64,000 nt of DNA from Pollutimonas sp963706785 (GTDB lineage: Bacteria; Pseudomonadota; Gammaproteobacteria; Burkholderiales; Burkholderiaceae_B): the NCBI GenBank assembly GCA_963706785.1, contig CAVPNJ010000003.1:62001-126000 (forward strand). Reading direction: 5' to 3'. This document shows, piece after piece, positions 51,991 through 59,622 of the stretch (its first letter is position 1; each line of letters starts with the position of its first letter). The notes beneath the pieces are model-generated. The model did not search any database. It was not told the origin of the DNA and saw only the letters and a program-made list of their open reading frames with translations. The translations under genes and the position numbers were made by a program.

Positions 51991-53772
51991 TTAATTAATT
52001 GCCGGCACCGCCAGCAAGTGGTTGGAAAAGCTGGTTTCGGTCTCGCAGCGCCATGTCGCCCACAGTTTGCAGCCCTCAGCAGATCCCAGGTCAAGCTCGA
52101 GCGCCACCCAGTTGCGTGCAGCCATAATGGGCTTGTCATGGTTTGGGAAAACCATCATCTCCGCGACATATTGCACGTCGATTGTTTGTGGCCGTTTGGC
52201 GCTGACATTCAGCCAAGACAAAAAAAGCCGCTCCATAACGCCCATTAATGAAGGATGAACGACAGCCGACGAGGTCAACTGATGTATTTGCGACCAGTTT
52301 TCCGATGCAGGGAGATCCTTCCTGTAGGCTGTGCCCCAAGCCGCAACGTGAACGTCCCCCGAAACTAAAGAGATCCGTATGCGCTGTTCTTTGGCAACAG
52401 ACGACAGGACCTCAAGCAGACGCTTGCGTTCCCCCTCGTGATCGTCATGCGACCATTGATCCTTCAGGTCATCTGCATTGCTGTCGGTTACATGGTCCTG
52501 GCCGAATTTATCCACGAAAACTTCGGCGAGCGATAGCTTTGGATGCACCACAGGGACCGAAGACATAAACAGCATATGCTGACAAGACTGAGTTGGCTGT
52601 GGCTTGAGCTCTGCCTTCGGTACAGATGCCAGCCAGCGCTTGAGGGCAGTCCACGAATTCTCACCGAAAACCTGTGTACGCGAGCGCTCGGTCCGAAAGT
52701 CGGCGGCGACGATGGAAATAGGTCCGACCGAATACGTTGAGGTGAACCCGGGCTGTTTGTCCAATAGCGGTAGAGCGAGGGAATCCCCGGCCAGCACTTG
52801 ACTCCAATCTATGGGCTTGAATAGGGGATCTTTATTGGAAAACCCCTCAGGCGTTGCGTCCTCTAGCACCGGGAGATCGGCCAACGCATGCTGCATTTGA
52901 AAAACCCAGAACGCACGGCGGGCATGCTTGAACATTGTCTGAAATAAAGGGCAGTGTTGCATCTCGCAACTGTATGAACCCCAGCCGTCAAAGATATCGT
53001 GGTCGTCCCACATCATGATGGAAGGTATCGACGCCATCGCTGCCGCAGCGTCAAGAGTCGGTTCTGGGGCAGACCATGCCGAACGGTCCTTTGGCAGCCA
53101 TCTCTCTCTGTAGAGCCTAAAATAATAGGACTCGATCTGGCGCTCAAGGGTCGCGGACACCTTGAAGGCCAATTGTTCATTGCGAGACAACGCGACCCAT
53201 TCCTTCAATTGAGGAATATCCTCCCAGATCGAATCAAAATAAAGTTGGTCTCCTCCCATTAGCATCAAATTGAATCGCTGCAACCCCTGGTCGTGAATGC
53301 GCTGCTCGTGCCAAAGCTGCTCTTTGTCCAGCAGCTTTATCGCTTGATTTCCCGGTTGAGCACGCAGCTCGCGATCGTGGCTATAGAGCAGATCTTCCCA
53401 TACAGCATTAGCCTTTCTAACCAGCTTGCGCATGCCGGCAGGATCCGAAAAGCCATTACATGATACGTAAGCCATGCGGGGCGCATAGTTTTTTCCTGGA
53501 ACGGTCATCTTCCACTGAAGGGCGCCAGGAATGCCGTAAGTAACGGTGCGTTCGTCCTTCGCAATTTTGCAGGAAAGGTCATAGCGAATATAACGTTCGC
53601 CAGCAAAAACGAGCAATTCCCTAGGTTCTTTGCACAAGCGCCCATCGACCTCGAACTCAGGCACAGCGGTAGTCTCTTTAAGTCCCAGTAGCGCCGTGAC
53701 CCTCCATTTCCCGTCGGACCCGATTCCTCGAAACGACAGGAGCGGGCCGATCAGCAGATCTTTCTCGTTCAT
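51991..53772 (-). CDS. PhoD-like metallophosphatase
   Basis: This 593-residue protein is of the alkaline phosphatase D/metallophosphoesterase type. An N-terminal beta domain (about 1-100) is followed by the catalytic domain with YVSCNGFSD, GGDQLYFDSIW (Asp175 and Asp180), MMWDDHDIFDGWGS (Asp256-Asp257-His258) and SGDVHVAAWG. No signal peptide is seen, unlike secreted PhoD, suggesting a cytoplasmic phosphodiesterase. Members of the longer family cleave phosphodiesters with Fe/Ca or other metals. It is preceded by a frameshifted 63-residue gene on the same strand, with 4 bases between them. Confidence 0.85.
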   Translation of the reverse strand: MNEKDLLIGPLLSFRGIGSDGKWRVTALLGLKETTAVPEFEVDGRLCKEPRELLVFAGERYIRYDLSCKIAKDERTVTYGIPGALQWKMTVPGKNYAPRMAYVSCNGFSDPAGMRKLVRKANAVWEDLLYSHDRELRAQPGNQAIKLLDKEQLWHEQRIHDQGLQRFNLMLMGGDQLYFDSIWEDIPQLKEWVALSRNEQLAFKVSATLERQIESYYFRLYRERWLPKDRSAWSAPEPTLDAAAAMASIPSIMMWDDHDIFDGWGSYSCEMQHCPLFQTMFKHARRAFWVFQMQHALADLPVLEDATPEGFSNKDPLFKPIDWSQVLAGDSLALPLLDKQPGFTSTYSVGPISIVAADFRTERSRTQVFGENSWTALKRWLASVPKAELKPQPTQSCQHMLFMSSVPVVHPKLSLAEVFVDKFGQDHVTDSNADDLKDQWSHDDHEGERKRLLEVLSSVAKEQRIRISLVSGDVHVAAWGTAYRKDLPASENWSQIHQLTSSAVVHPSLMGVMERLFLSWLNVSAKRPQTIDVQYVAEMMVFPNHDKPIMAARNWVALELDLGSAEGCKLWATWRCETETSFSNHLLAVPAIN

Positions 53773-53776
53773 TGCG

Positions 53777-53967
53777 TCATTTCCCTTTTGTTTGCTGTTC
53801 GTTGGCGATGATCTTGACGATACGAGCCCGTGATCGAGCTTGTATGGCTATCGTGTCGGTATCCAATTCGACGACATCAAGTGCTTCAAGAGAAGCGATG
53901 GCGAAGTGCAATTCAACGGTGTTAGGGACGTGGAGGCTCTTTATAAGCCGTGGGACTTTGCGAACAT
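53777..53967 (-). pseudogene. frameshifted small gene coupled to the PhoD-like gene
   Basis: After AGGAA and ATG (53967) the frame must gain one base within the short TT run (about 53963-53964). It then continues as RKVPRLIKSLHVPNTVELHF, AIASLEALDVVELDTDTIAI, to KIIANEQQTKGK and TGA 53777-53779. With one extra T the protein would be 63 residues; the 191-base length is exactly one short of a multiple of three. The frame is otherwise open with sensible composition. No family is recognised. It is either a decayed gene or a sequencing indel. Confidence 0.5.
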
Positions 53968-54033
53968 TATAAGTTCCTGAAGCAGAAAAAACTGACGCTT
54001 TACCGATCGCAACTCTTCTTTGCAGAACAGGCT

Positions 54034-54684
54034 TTAAGGCAGATACCGCAATGCATCGACTGCCTTACCGTCGTAGCGCAGTTCAAAATACAGGTTGACG
54101 GCATTGCTGCCCGTACTGCCCATCGTGGCAATCGTTTGCCCTTGTTTGACCTGTGTGCCTTCTTTGACCAATAGGCTTTGGTTATGGGCATAAACGCTTA
54201 GAAAGTTAGCGTCGTGGTTCACGATCAGCATATTGCCATAACCTCGTAAACCGTTACCCGAGTAGATTACCTTACCTGCTGCTGCAGCCTTCACGGGCGA
54301 TCCTGCCGCGGCAGCGATATAGACACCCTGGGTGTTGGATGGCGAGGTGCCTCGCTTTGATTTTCCTTCTGCAGGCCAGACCAGGTCGATGGATCGCGGC
54401 GCTGCAATTGACGGACCCTTTGCCGTCTGTGCCGGGGCGGACGTTGCTGACGAGCCGCCTTTCACATTCAATACCTGCCCGACCCGAATGTTATCGCCGT
54501 CTTTCAGGTTATTTGCACGCACGAGCGAATCAACGCTTTGCCCATACTTTTGCGCAATCTGTGTAAGGGTGTCGCCCCTTACTACGCGATATTGGCCTTG
54601 CCCGAGGGGCTTACTGGTTCCACACGAGGCCAATACTACCGCCAGACTGAAGGCTGCCAAACATCGGCTGTACGAGCGAATCAT
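54034..54684 (-). CDS. NlpD-like LysM/M23 lipoprotein, degenerate active site
   Basis: The 216 residues begin with a lipoprotein signal (AAFSLAVVLASCGTS, lipobox Cys21), then a LysM domain (YRVVRGDTLTQIAQKYG, about 31-75), a proline/alanine linker and an M23/LytM domain closely matching NlpD (LRGYGNMLIVNHD; SVYAHN; IATMGSTGSNAVNLYFELR). The catalytic HxH histidine is Tyr (LYFELR, where E. coli NlpD has LHFEIR), so it should be an amidase activator rather than a peptidase. It is shorter than true NlpD and not beside rpoS, so a paralogue. A longer upstream start (54735) would spoil the lipobox position. Confidence 0.87.
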   Translation of the reverse strand: MIRSYSRCLAAFSLAVVLASCGTSKPLGQGQYRVVRGDTLTQIAQKYGQSVDSLVRANNLKDGDNIRVGQVLNVKGGSSATSAPAQTAKGPSIAAPRSIDLVWPAEGKSKRGTSPSNTQGVYIAAAAGSPVKAAAAGKVIYSGNGLRGYGNMLIVNHDANFLSVYAHNQSLLVKEGTQVKQGQTIATMGSTGSNAVNLYFELRYDGKAVDALRYLP

Positions 54685-54900
54685 AGATACAAAGATAAAA
54701 GATAAAAAGATTTTTGATAGATGGGAACGCAACATGGGGCATGGCTTTGCCACCACCGGGAGAGGGGCAAAACGAGGCATTGCGGACAGTAGAGTTTAAG
54801 GCAAATGCGAAGCTTTATCAGCTACGCATGAGTAACGTCTTATGGCATTTGAAAGATAACACTGGCCCAGAACGGGCTGTCGCCGGGCTTTGGCATACCG

Positions 54901-57375
54901 TTAGCGCATAAAATTTCCCGCGTTAACCAGGCGGTCCGAGGCATTGCCGACCCATACCGTGTAGACGCCAGGGGGGACCACGAACGCCTTGCTCGACGTG
55001 TCCCACACGCTCAGCGGATGGTGGCTGGCGGCCGGGTCGAGGTTGATGCTGACGTTCTGGCTGGTCCCGGGTTCGAGCACGACCTTGTGGAATCCGACCA
55101 AGCGCTTGGGCGGCTGCGGCAGCCCGGCGCCCGAAGGCACAGACAGGTATACCTGCATCACATCCGCGCCCGCACGGTCTCCTGTGTTGCGCACGGTCGC
55201 CTCGACGCGGTAGGTGGTTGCGCCCCGAGCCGGCGTATGCAGTCGCGGCGCCTCGATCGCAAATGTGGTGTACGACAGGCCATGGCCGAAGGCGAACGCA
55301 GCCCGCCTTTTGTTAGCGTCGTACCAGCGGTAGCCGATCTGCAATTGCTCGCTGTAGTCGACATGGGGGATGCCCCGCCCGTCCATGACACCCGGGTACT
55401 GATTGGACGAGACGGTCTCCATGAAGCCTTGACCTTCGATGGGAAAGGTCACGGGCAATTTGCCGGAGGGGTTGTGCATACCTAGCAGCAGGTCGGCCAC
55501 GATATTGCCGTCCTCCTGTCCCGGGAACCAGGCTTCGAGCATCGCGGGCCCGCTCGCACCAAGCCAGCGCGCGGGTATCGGAACGCCGGCGTTGTCCTTG
55601 AGCACCAGCGCAGTCTTGGCATGCATAGGCCGCGCGGTCGCCGACTTCACACGCAACAGATGATCGATCATCGCTATGCTGCGGCTGTTGCGGCCCGCAT
55701 TGTCACCGCCCTTGAACGAGATCGCTTTGGGTATGGGTGCATACCAGTCGAGAGAGTCGCCCCTTGCGGTGAGCGTTGCGCCGGTCTCGTCACCGAAGCT
55801 GGCACGGTCGGCGCCTTCTTCGGCGACGGTGCCAGCCATGATAACGACCGCCTCTGCGTTGGCCGCCGCCTTCAGCACGTCGTCGAAGCGGGCGGCTTTG
55901 CCATCAAGGGTGGCGCTGCGATTGGCGTCGTCCACCAGTGCCAACTGAACTTTGACCGATGGGTTGCCGGCCTGGGCGAAGACATGGCGCAGCCCTTCGG
56001 CGGGAGTGACGGTATAAAAGGGCACGACATCGGAGCTGCCGCCGCCCGCTCCCATCACCTTGCCTACCATCGATCCGCCGGCCACCGCCTGCTGTGCGTA
56101 GATTTGGCTAGCCTTGCCCACCAGCAGCACCTGCTGCACATCGCGCGGCAACGGCAACGCGCCGTTGTTCTGCAGCAGCACCGCGGTCTGGACCCCCATG
56201 GCGCGCGCCTTTTTTCCACCGTCCTCGACGTCCAGCTGCCGCTGCACGATAGGGCGATCAAATACGCCGAACTTGAACATCTGCACGTAGCGGCGTCGCA
56301 GCGCAGTGTCGATGTCGGCCATCGTGAGCTCACCGGCCTTAAGCGCGGCGCGCAACTTATCGGGTGCGAAAAACTGCGGTAACGGCATCTCGTGATCGAG
56401 TCCGGCGCGCATCGCCTTGGCAGTGCTTTTGGCCGCGAAAAAGTCCGACTGCACATAGCCCTGGAAGCCCCACTGGCGGCGCAAAACATCGGCAAGCATT
56501 TCTTCGTTCTCACAGGCAAACGCTCCGTTGAGCGCGTTGTAGGAGCACATCACCGCGCCGGTTTCGCCATCCTTGACGGCCATCTCGAAGGGCAGCAGGT
56601 ACAGTTCATGCAACACCTGTGGATCGATGCGCTCCCATACCGTCATCCGGTTTACCTCCTGCTCATTGCCGACGTAATGCTTGGCGACGGCGATCAGGCC
56701 CTTGCCCTGCACCGCTCGCGTCTCGGCCACCGACATAACGCCGGCGAGGTAGGGGTCTTCGCCCTTGTACTCGAAATTGCGCCCAGCCAGCGGCAGGCGC
56801 GCCAGGTTCATGCCTGGCGCTTCGAAGACGTGCAGCGCCAAGCGGCTGCCTTCCTCGCCGATCAGTTCACCGAAGGCGGTGGCCACGGCCGGATCGAAAG
56901 AGGCGGCTACGGCGATTGCGGAAGGGACGGCGGTTGCCTTGGCGGAAGATGCATCGAAGTAGACCGCCGTATCGACATGCAGGCCATTCAAGTAAGCCAT
57001 CCGGGGCGGAATGTCCAAGGCGACGCAATCGTTCTGGCCGATTCCGACCGGGCCGTTGGTGATGCGTAGTGTGGGGATTCGCAAGGCTGGGATGCCCGTG
57101 ACGTGGCGTGCGCCCTTGCAGTGGGGCAATTCGGGGACAATCTCGGGCATTGCGCCGGTCAACTGTTGGGCCTTCTGCTCGAAGCTCATTTCGGCAAGCA
57201 ACAAGTCGGCACGCTGTTCCGGCGTCAACGACTTCACCATCCACGGCACTGCTTCTGCTGCAGCTGAAGTTTCGCCGTGGGGCGTCGGGGTGCTCGCGCA
57301 TCCCGTCAAGGTAATTGCGGCAAGGAACAGGGCGCTCGAGAATGCGCGCTTGCGGCATAGCGGGAAGGATTGCAT
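54901..57375 (-). CDS. GH3 beta-glucosidase-type lipoprotein
   Basis: This 824-residue glycoside hydrolase family 3 enzyme has a lipoprotein signal (LFLAAITLTGCAST, Cys26). The (beta/alpha)8 domain has KHYVGNEQE (Lys232-His233) and nucleophile Asp311 in YVQSDFFAAK. A C-terminal sandwich domain and FnIII-like domain follow (AFGHGLSYTTF; YRVEATVRNTGDRAGADV). It should hydrolyse beta-glucosides in the periplasm or at the cell surface. GGAG precedes ATG 57375. The gene is visibly richer in G+C than its neighbours and stands alone, which suggests acquisition by transfer. Substrates could be plant phenolic glucosides. Confidence 0.93.
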   Translation of the reverse strand: MQSFPLCRKRAFSSALFLAAITLTGCASTPTPHGETSAAAEAVPWMVKSLTPEQRADLLLAEMSFEQKAQQLTGAMPEIVPELPHCKGARHVTGIPALRIPTLRITNGPVGIGQNDCVALDIPPRMAYLNGLHVDTAVYFDASSAKATAVPSAIAVAASFDPAVATAFGELIGEEGSRLALHVFEAPGMNLARLPLAGRNFEYKGEDPYLAGVMSVAETRAVQGKGLIAVAKHYVGNEQEVNRMTVWERIDPQVLHELYLLPFEMAVKDGETGAVMCSYNALNGAFACENEEMLADVLRRQWGFQGYVQSDFFAAKSTAKAMRAGLDHEMPLPQFFAPDKLRAALKAGELTMADIDTALRRRYVQMFKFGVFDRPIVQRQLDVEDGGKKARAMGVQTAVLLQNNGALPLPRDVQQVLLVGKASQIYAQQAVAGGSMVGKVMGAGGGSSDVVPFYTVTPAEGLRHVFAQAGNPSVKVQLALVDDANRSATLDGKAARFDDVLKAAANAEAVVIMAGTVAEEGADRASFGDETGATLTARGDSLDWYAPIPKAISFKGGDNAGRNSRSIAMIDHLLRVKSATARPMHAKTALVLKDNAGVPIPARWLGASGPAMLEAWFPGQEDGNIVADLLLGMHNPSGKLPVTFPIEGQGFMETVSSNQYPGVMDGRGIPHVDYSEQLQIGYRWYDANKRRAAFAFGHGLSYTTFAIEAPRLHTPARGATTYRVEATVRNTGDRAGADVMQVYLSVPSGAGLPQPPKRLVGFHKVVLEPGTSQNVSINLDPAASHHPLSVWDTSSKAFVVPPGVYTVWVGNASDRLVNAGNFMR

Positions 57376-57902
57376 GAGCGTCTCCGATCCAGGGGTTACA
57401 CGCCGAGAGCCAAGTTCTTGTGTGTGCCGCCAAAGCAATAGGCCTAGTCGCCAGCATTGGGAACGGCAGAAATGCATCGAAGATGCATCCCTTCAACCAT
57501 CGGTTAACTTGTACTGTTTGTCAGTTCGTGTGGGAGCCCTGATCTGCAGGTCGTTCGTGCATCTAAGGCCGTATTGCTGTCCGCTTTAAGGGAATAAGAA
57601 ATGTGAAACCAGCATATACCAACATTTGTATCAACAGCAAGCGCTTGGTGTTGGTTGAGGTCCCTGACGCTAAATCGGAGCGACGCCGCGTGTCGGCACC
57701 CACGGTATGGGCGCTCCGGGCGCTGGCGTTCAAGCCAATGGTGTGCGTGGGGCTGCCCAATGCGGCGGTGCATGGGTTCCCTATTTATGAAAATATCTTG
57801 CCTTAAATCGCGTATGGTCCATATGCTTGTTTGCTGCTGAAATTCCGTAGCATGGCTGAATCTCATAGGGTAAATGCCTACGTTTTAGTCGTAATTATTT
57901 CT
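57376..57902. other. 527-base gap between GH3 gene and badH promoter
   Basis: No reliable gene. A 67-codon plus frame (GTG 57603 to 57806) has no recognisable domain and uncertain start. The stretch 57680-57780 is rich in G+C and unlike the AT-rich remainder, so it may be a decayed sequence. The last part forms the upstream region of the cluster starting at 58009. Confidence 0.4.
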
Positions 57903-57943
57903 TTGACTCTTGCCTGTTCCAGTTCTAGAATATGTAAATACAT
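57903..57943 (+). promoter_or_regulatory. sigma70 promoter with overlapping palindrome, badH operon
   Basis: TTGACT (57903-57908), exactly 17 bases, TAGAAT (57926-57931): a near-consensus promoter. The perfect dyad ATGTAAATACAT (57932-57943) directly follows the -10 and covers the likely start site near 57938, an ideal position for a repressor such as a MarR protein. It lies 66 bases before badH. Confidence 0.75.
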
Positions 57944-58008
57944 TGTCTTAATTGGCGTTTTAAAAGACGCCATCAAAAGGTAGTGACCAGAGTTCAAAGG
58001 AGCACTAA

Positions 58009-58776
58009 ATGCGCAATCTCAGTGGAAGAACCGTAGTGGTAACCGGTGGCGGTGGGGGTATCGGCGGAGCCACATGCCGTCGGTTCGCCGAAGAAGGGGC
58101 AAAAGTCGCGGTATTCGATATGAATCTCCAGGCTGCGCAAAAGGTTGCTGACGAAATCAACGCTCAGGGTGGTGTCGCCCAAGCGTTCCATTGCGACATC
58201 ACCAGCCGCGCCGATGTCGACGCCGCTGTGGCCGCTGCTGAAGCTGCGCTCGGTCCTATCGCGGTGTTGGTGAACAATGCAGGCTGGGACGTATTCAAGC
58301 CCTTTCTTAAAACTGTCCCGGCCGACTGGGAAAAGCTGATTTCCATCAATCTTGTCGGGGCGTTACACATGCTGCACGCAGTACTGCCCGGTATGGCCGA
58401 TCGCAAGTATGGGCGCATTGTCAACGTCGCCTCCGACGCCGCCCGTGGCGGGTCTTCGGGCGAGGCTGTGTATTCCGCCTGTAAAGGCGGTCTCGCGGCG
58501 TTGTCTAAAACATTGGCGCGCGAGCATGCTCGCCAGGGAATTACCGTAAACGTGGTGTGCCCGGGGCCAACCGATACGGCCTTGCTGGCAGGCGTCGCCG
58601 AAGGTGCGCGTGACCCTGCCAAATTGCTTGAAGCCCTCCGTAGCGCTATCCCTCTGGGTCGCCTGGGTCAGCCCGACGACCTGGCCAGCGCGATCGCCTT
58701 TTTCGGCAGCGATGATGCCGGCTTCATCACCGGCCAGGTTATCTCGGTTTCGGGTGGTCTGACCATGCACGGCTGA
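58009..58776 (+). CDS. badH: SDR dehydrogenase, BadH type (2-hydroxycyclohexanecarboxyl-CoA dehydrogenase)
   Basis: This 255-residue short-chain dehydrogenase has NAD motif TGGGGGIG (12-19), NNAG (89-92), catalytic Ser142, Tyr155 and Lys159 (YSACKGG), and C-terminal FITGQVISVSGGLTMHG. In Rhodopseudomonas palustris, BadH oxidises 2-hydroxycyclohexane-1-carboxyl-CoA to the 2-keto compound, the substrate of BadI, encoded 42 bases downstream. AAGGAG precedes the ATG. Without the badI neighbour it would be a generic SDR; the pairing makes the call. Confidence 0.8.
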   Translation: MRNLSGRTVVVTGGGGGIGGATCRRFAEEGAKVAVFDMNLQAAQKVADEINAQGGVAQAFHCDITSRADVDAAVAAAEAALGPIAVLVNNAGWDVFKPFLKTVPADWEKLISINLVGALHMLHAVLPGMADRKYGRIVNVASDAARGGSSGEAVYSACKGGLAALSKTLAREHARQGITVNVVCPGPTDTALLAGVAEGARDPAKLLEALRSAIPLGRLGQPDDLASAIAFFGSDDAGFITGQVISVSGGLTMHG

Positions 58777-58818
58777 TCGCTACTTATCACTTTCACCGAA
58801 TTCTTAAAGGAATCTACC

Positions 58819-59601
58819 ATGCAATTCGAAGACATTCTGTATGAAGTCCGCAACGGCGTGGCTTGGATCACCATCAATCGCCCCGAGAAAATGAACGCTT
58901 TTCGCGGGCAAACCTGCGATGAATTGATCAAGGCGCTGAATAAGGCTGGTTACGACCGTCAAGTTGGCGCCATTGTTTTGGCGGGCGCAGGTGATCGTGC
59001 GTTCTGCACGGGTGGCGATCAGTCTGCTCACGACGGCAACTATGACGGCCGCGGCACCATTGGTTTGCCAATGGAGGAACTGCACAACGCCATTCGCGAC
59101 GTTCCCAAGCCTGTCATTGCACGCGTCCAAGGCTATGCCATCGGCGGTGGAAACGTGTTGGCCACTATTTGCGACCTCACTATTTGTTCCGACAAGGCCG
59201 TTTTTGGTCAGGTCGGTCCCAAGATGGGTTCGGTCGATCCCGGTTATGGCACGGCCTTTCTGGCTCGCGTTGTGGGCGAGAAAAAAGCGCGCGAGATCTG
59301 GTATTTGTGCCGCCGTTACACCGGGCAAGAGGCTGCCGCCATGGGGCTTGCCAACATTTGCGTGCCGCATGACCAGCTTGATGCCGAAGTGCAAAAGTGG
59401 AGCGAGGAATTGTGCGAAAGAAGCCCAACGGCGATTGCCATTGCCAAGCGCAGCTTCAATATGGATACCGCACACCAAAGCGGCATAGCCGGTATGGGTA
59501 TGTATGCGCTCAAGCTGTTTTACGAAACCGAAGAGTCGCGCGAGGGTGTCAACGCATTCAAAGAAAAGCGCAAACCCGAGTTCCGCAAGTACGCGAAGTA
59601 A
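58819..59601 (+). CDS. badI: 2-ketocyclohexanecarboxyl-CoA hydrolase (BadI)
   Basis: The 260-residue crotonase-superfamily enzyme matches, as I recall it, R. palustris BadI almost throughout: INRPEKMNAFRGQTCDELIK, GDRAFCTGGDQSAHDGNYDG, VQGYAIGGGNVLATICDLTI, GPKMGSVDPGYGTAFLARVV and RSFNMDTAHQSGIAGMGMYA. It opens the ring of 2-ketocyclohexane-1-carboxyl-CoA hydrolytically to pimeloyl-CoA, which then enters beta-oxidation. AAAGGAATC lies upstream. Confidence 0.93.
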   Translation: MQFEDILYEVRNGVAWITINRPEKMNAFRGQTCDELIKALNKAGYDRQVGAIVLAGAGDRAFCTGGDQSAHDGNYDGRGTIGLPMEELHNAIRDVPKPVIARVQGYAIGGGNVLATICDLTICSDKAVFGQVGPKMGSVDPGYGTAFLARVVGEKKAREIWYLCRRYTGQEAAAMGLANICVPHDQLDAEVQKWSEELCERSPTAIAIAKRSFNMDTAHQSGIAGMGMYALKLFYETEESREGVNAFKEKRKPEFRKYAK

Positions 59602-59622
59602 ATCCTAAATGGAGCGCTCGTC

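Noticed and set aside
55621..56382. 253-codon plus-strand open frame
   Set aside because: Lies wholly inside the GH3 gene on the opposite strand; its length reflects the high G+C of that gene.
57603..57806. 67-codon plus-strand frame upstream of badH
   Set aside because: GTG start without a convincing ribosome site and no recognisable domain; could not be separated from chance.
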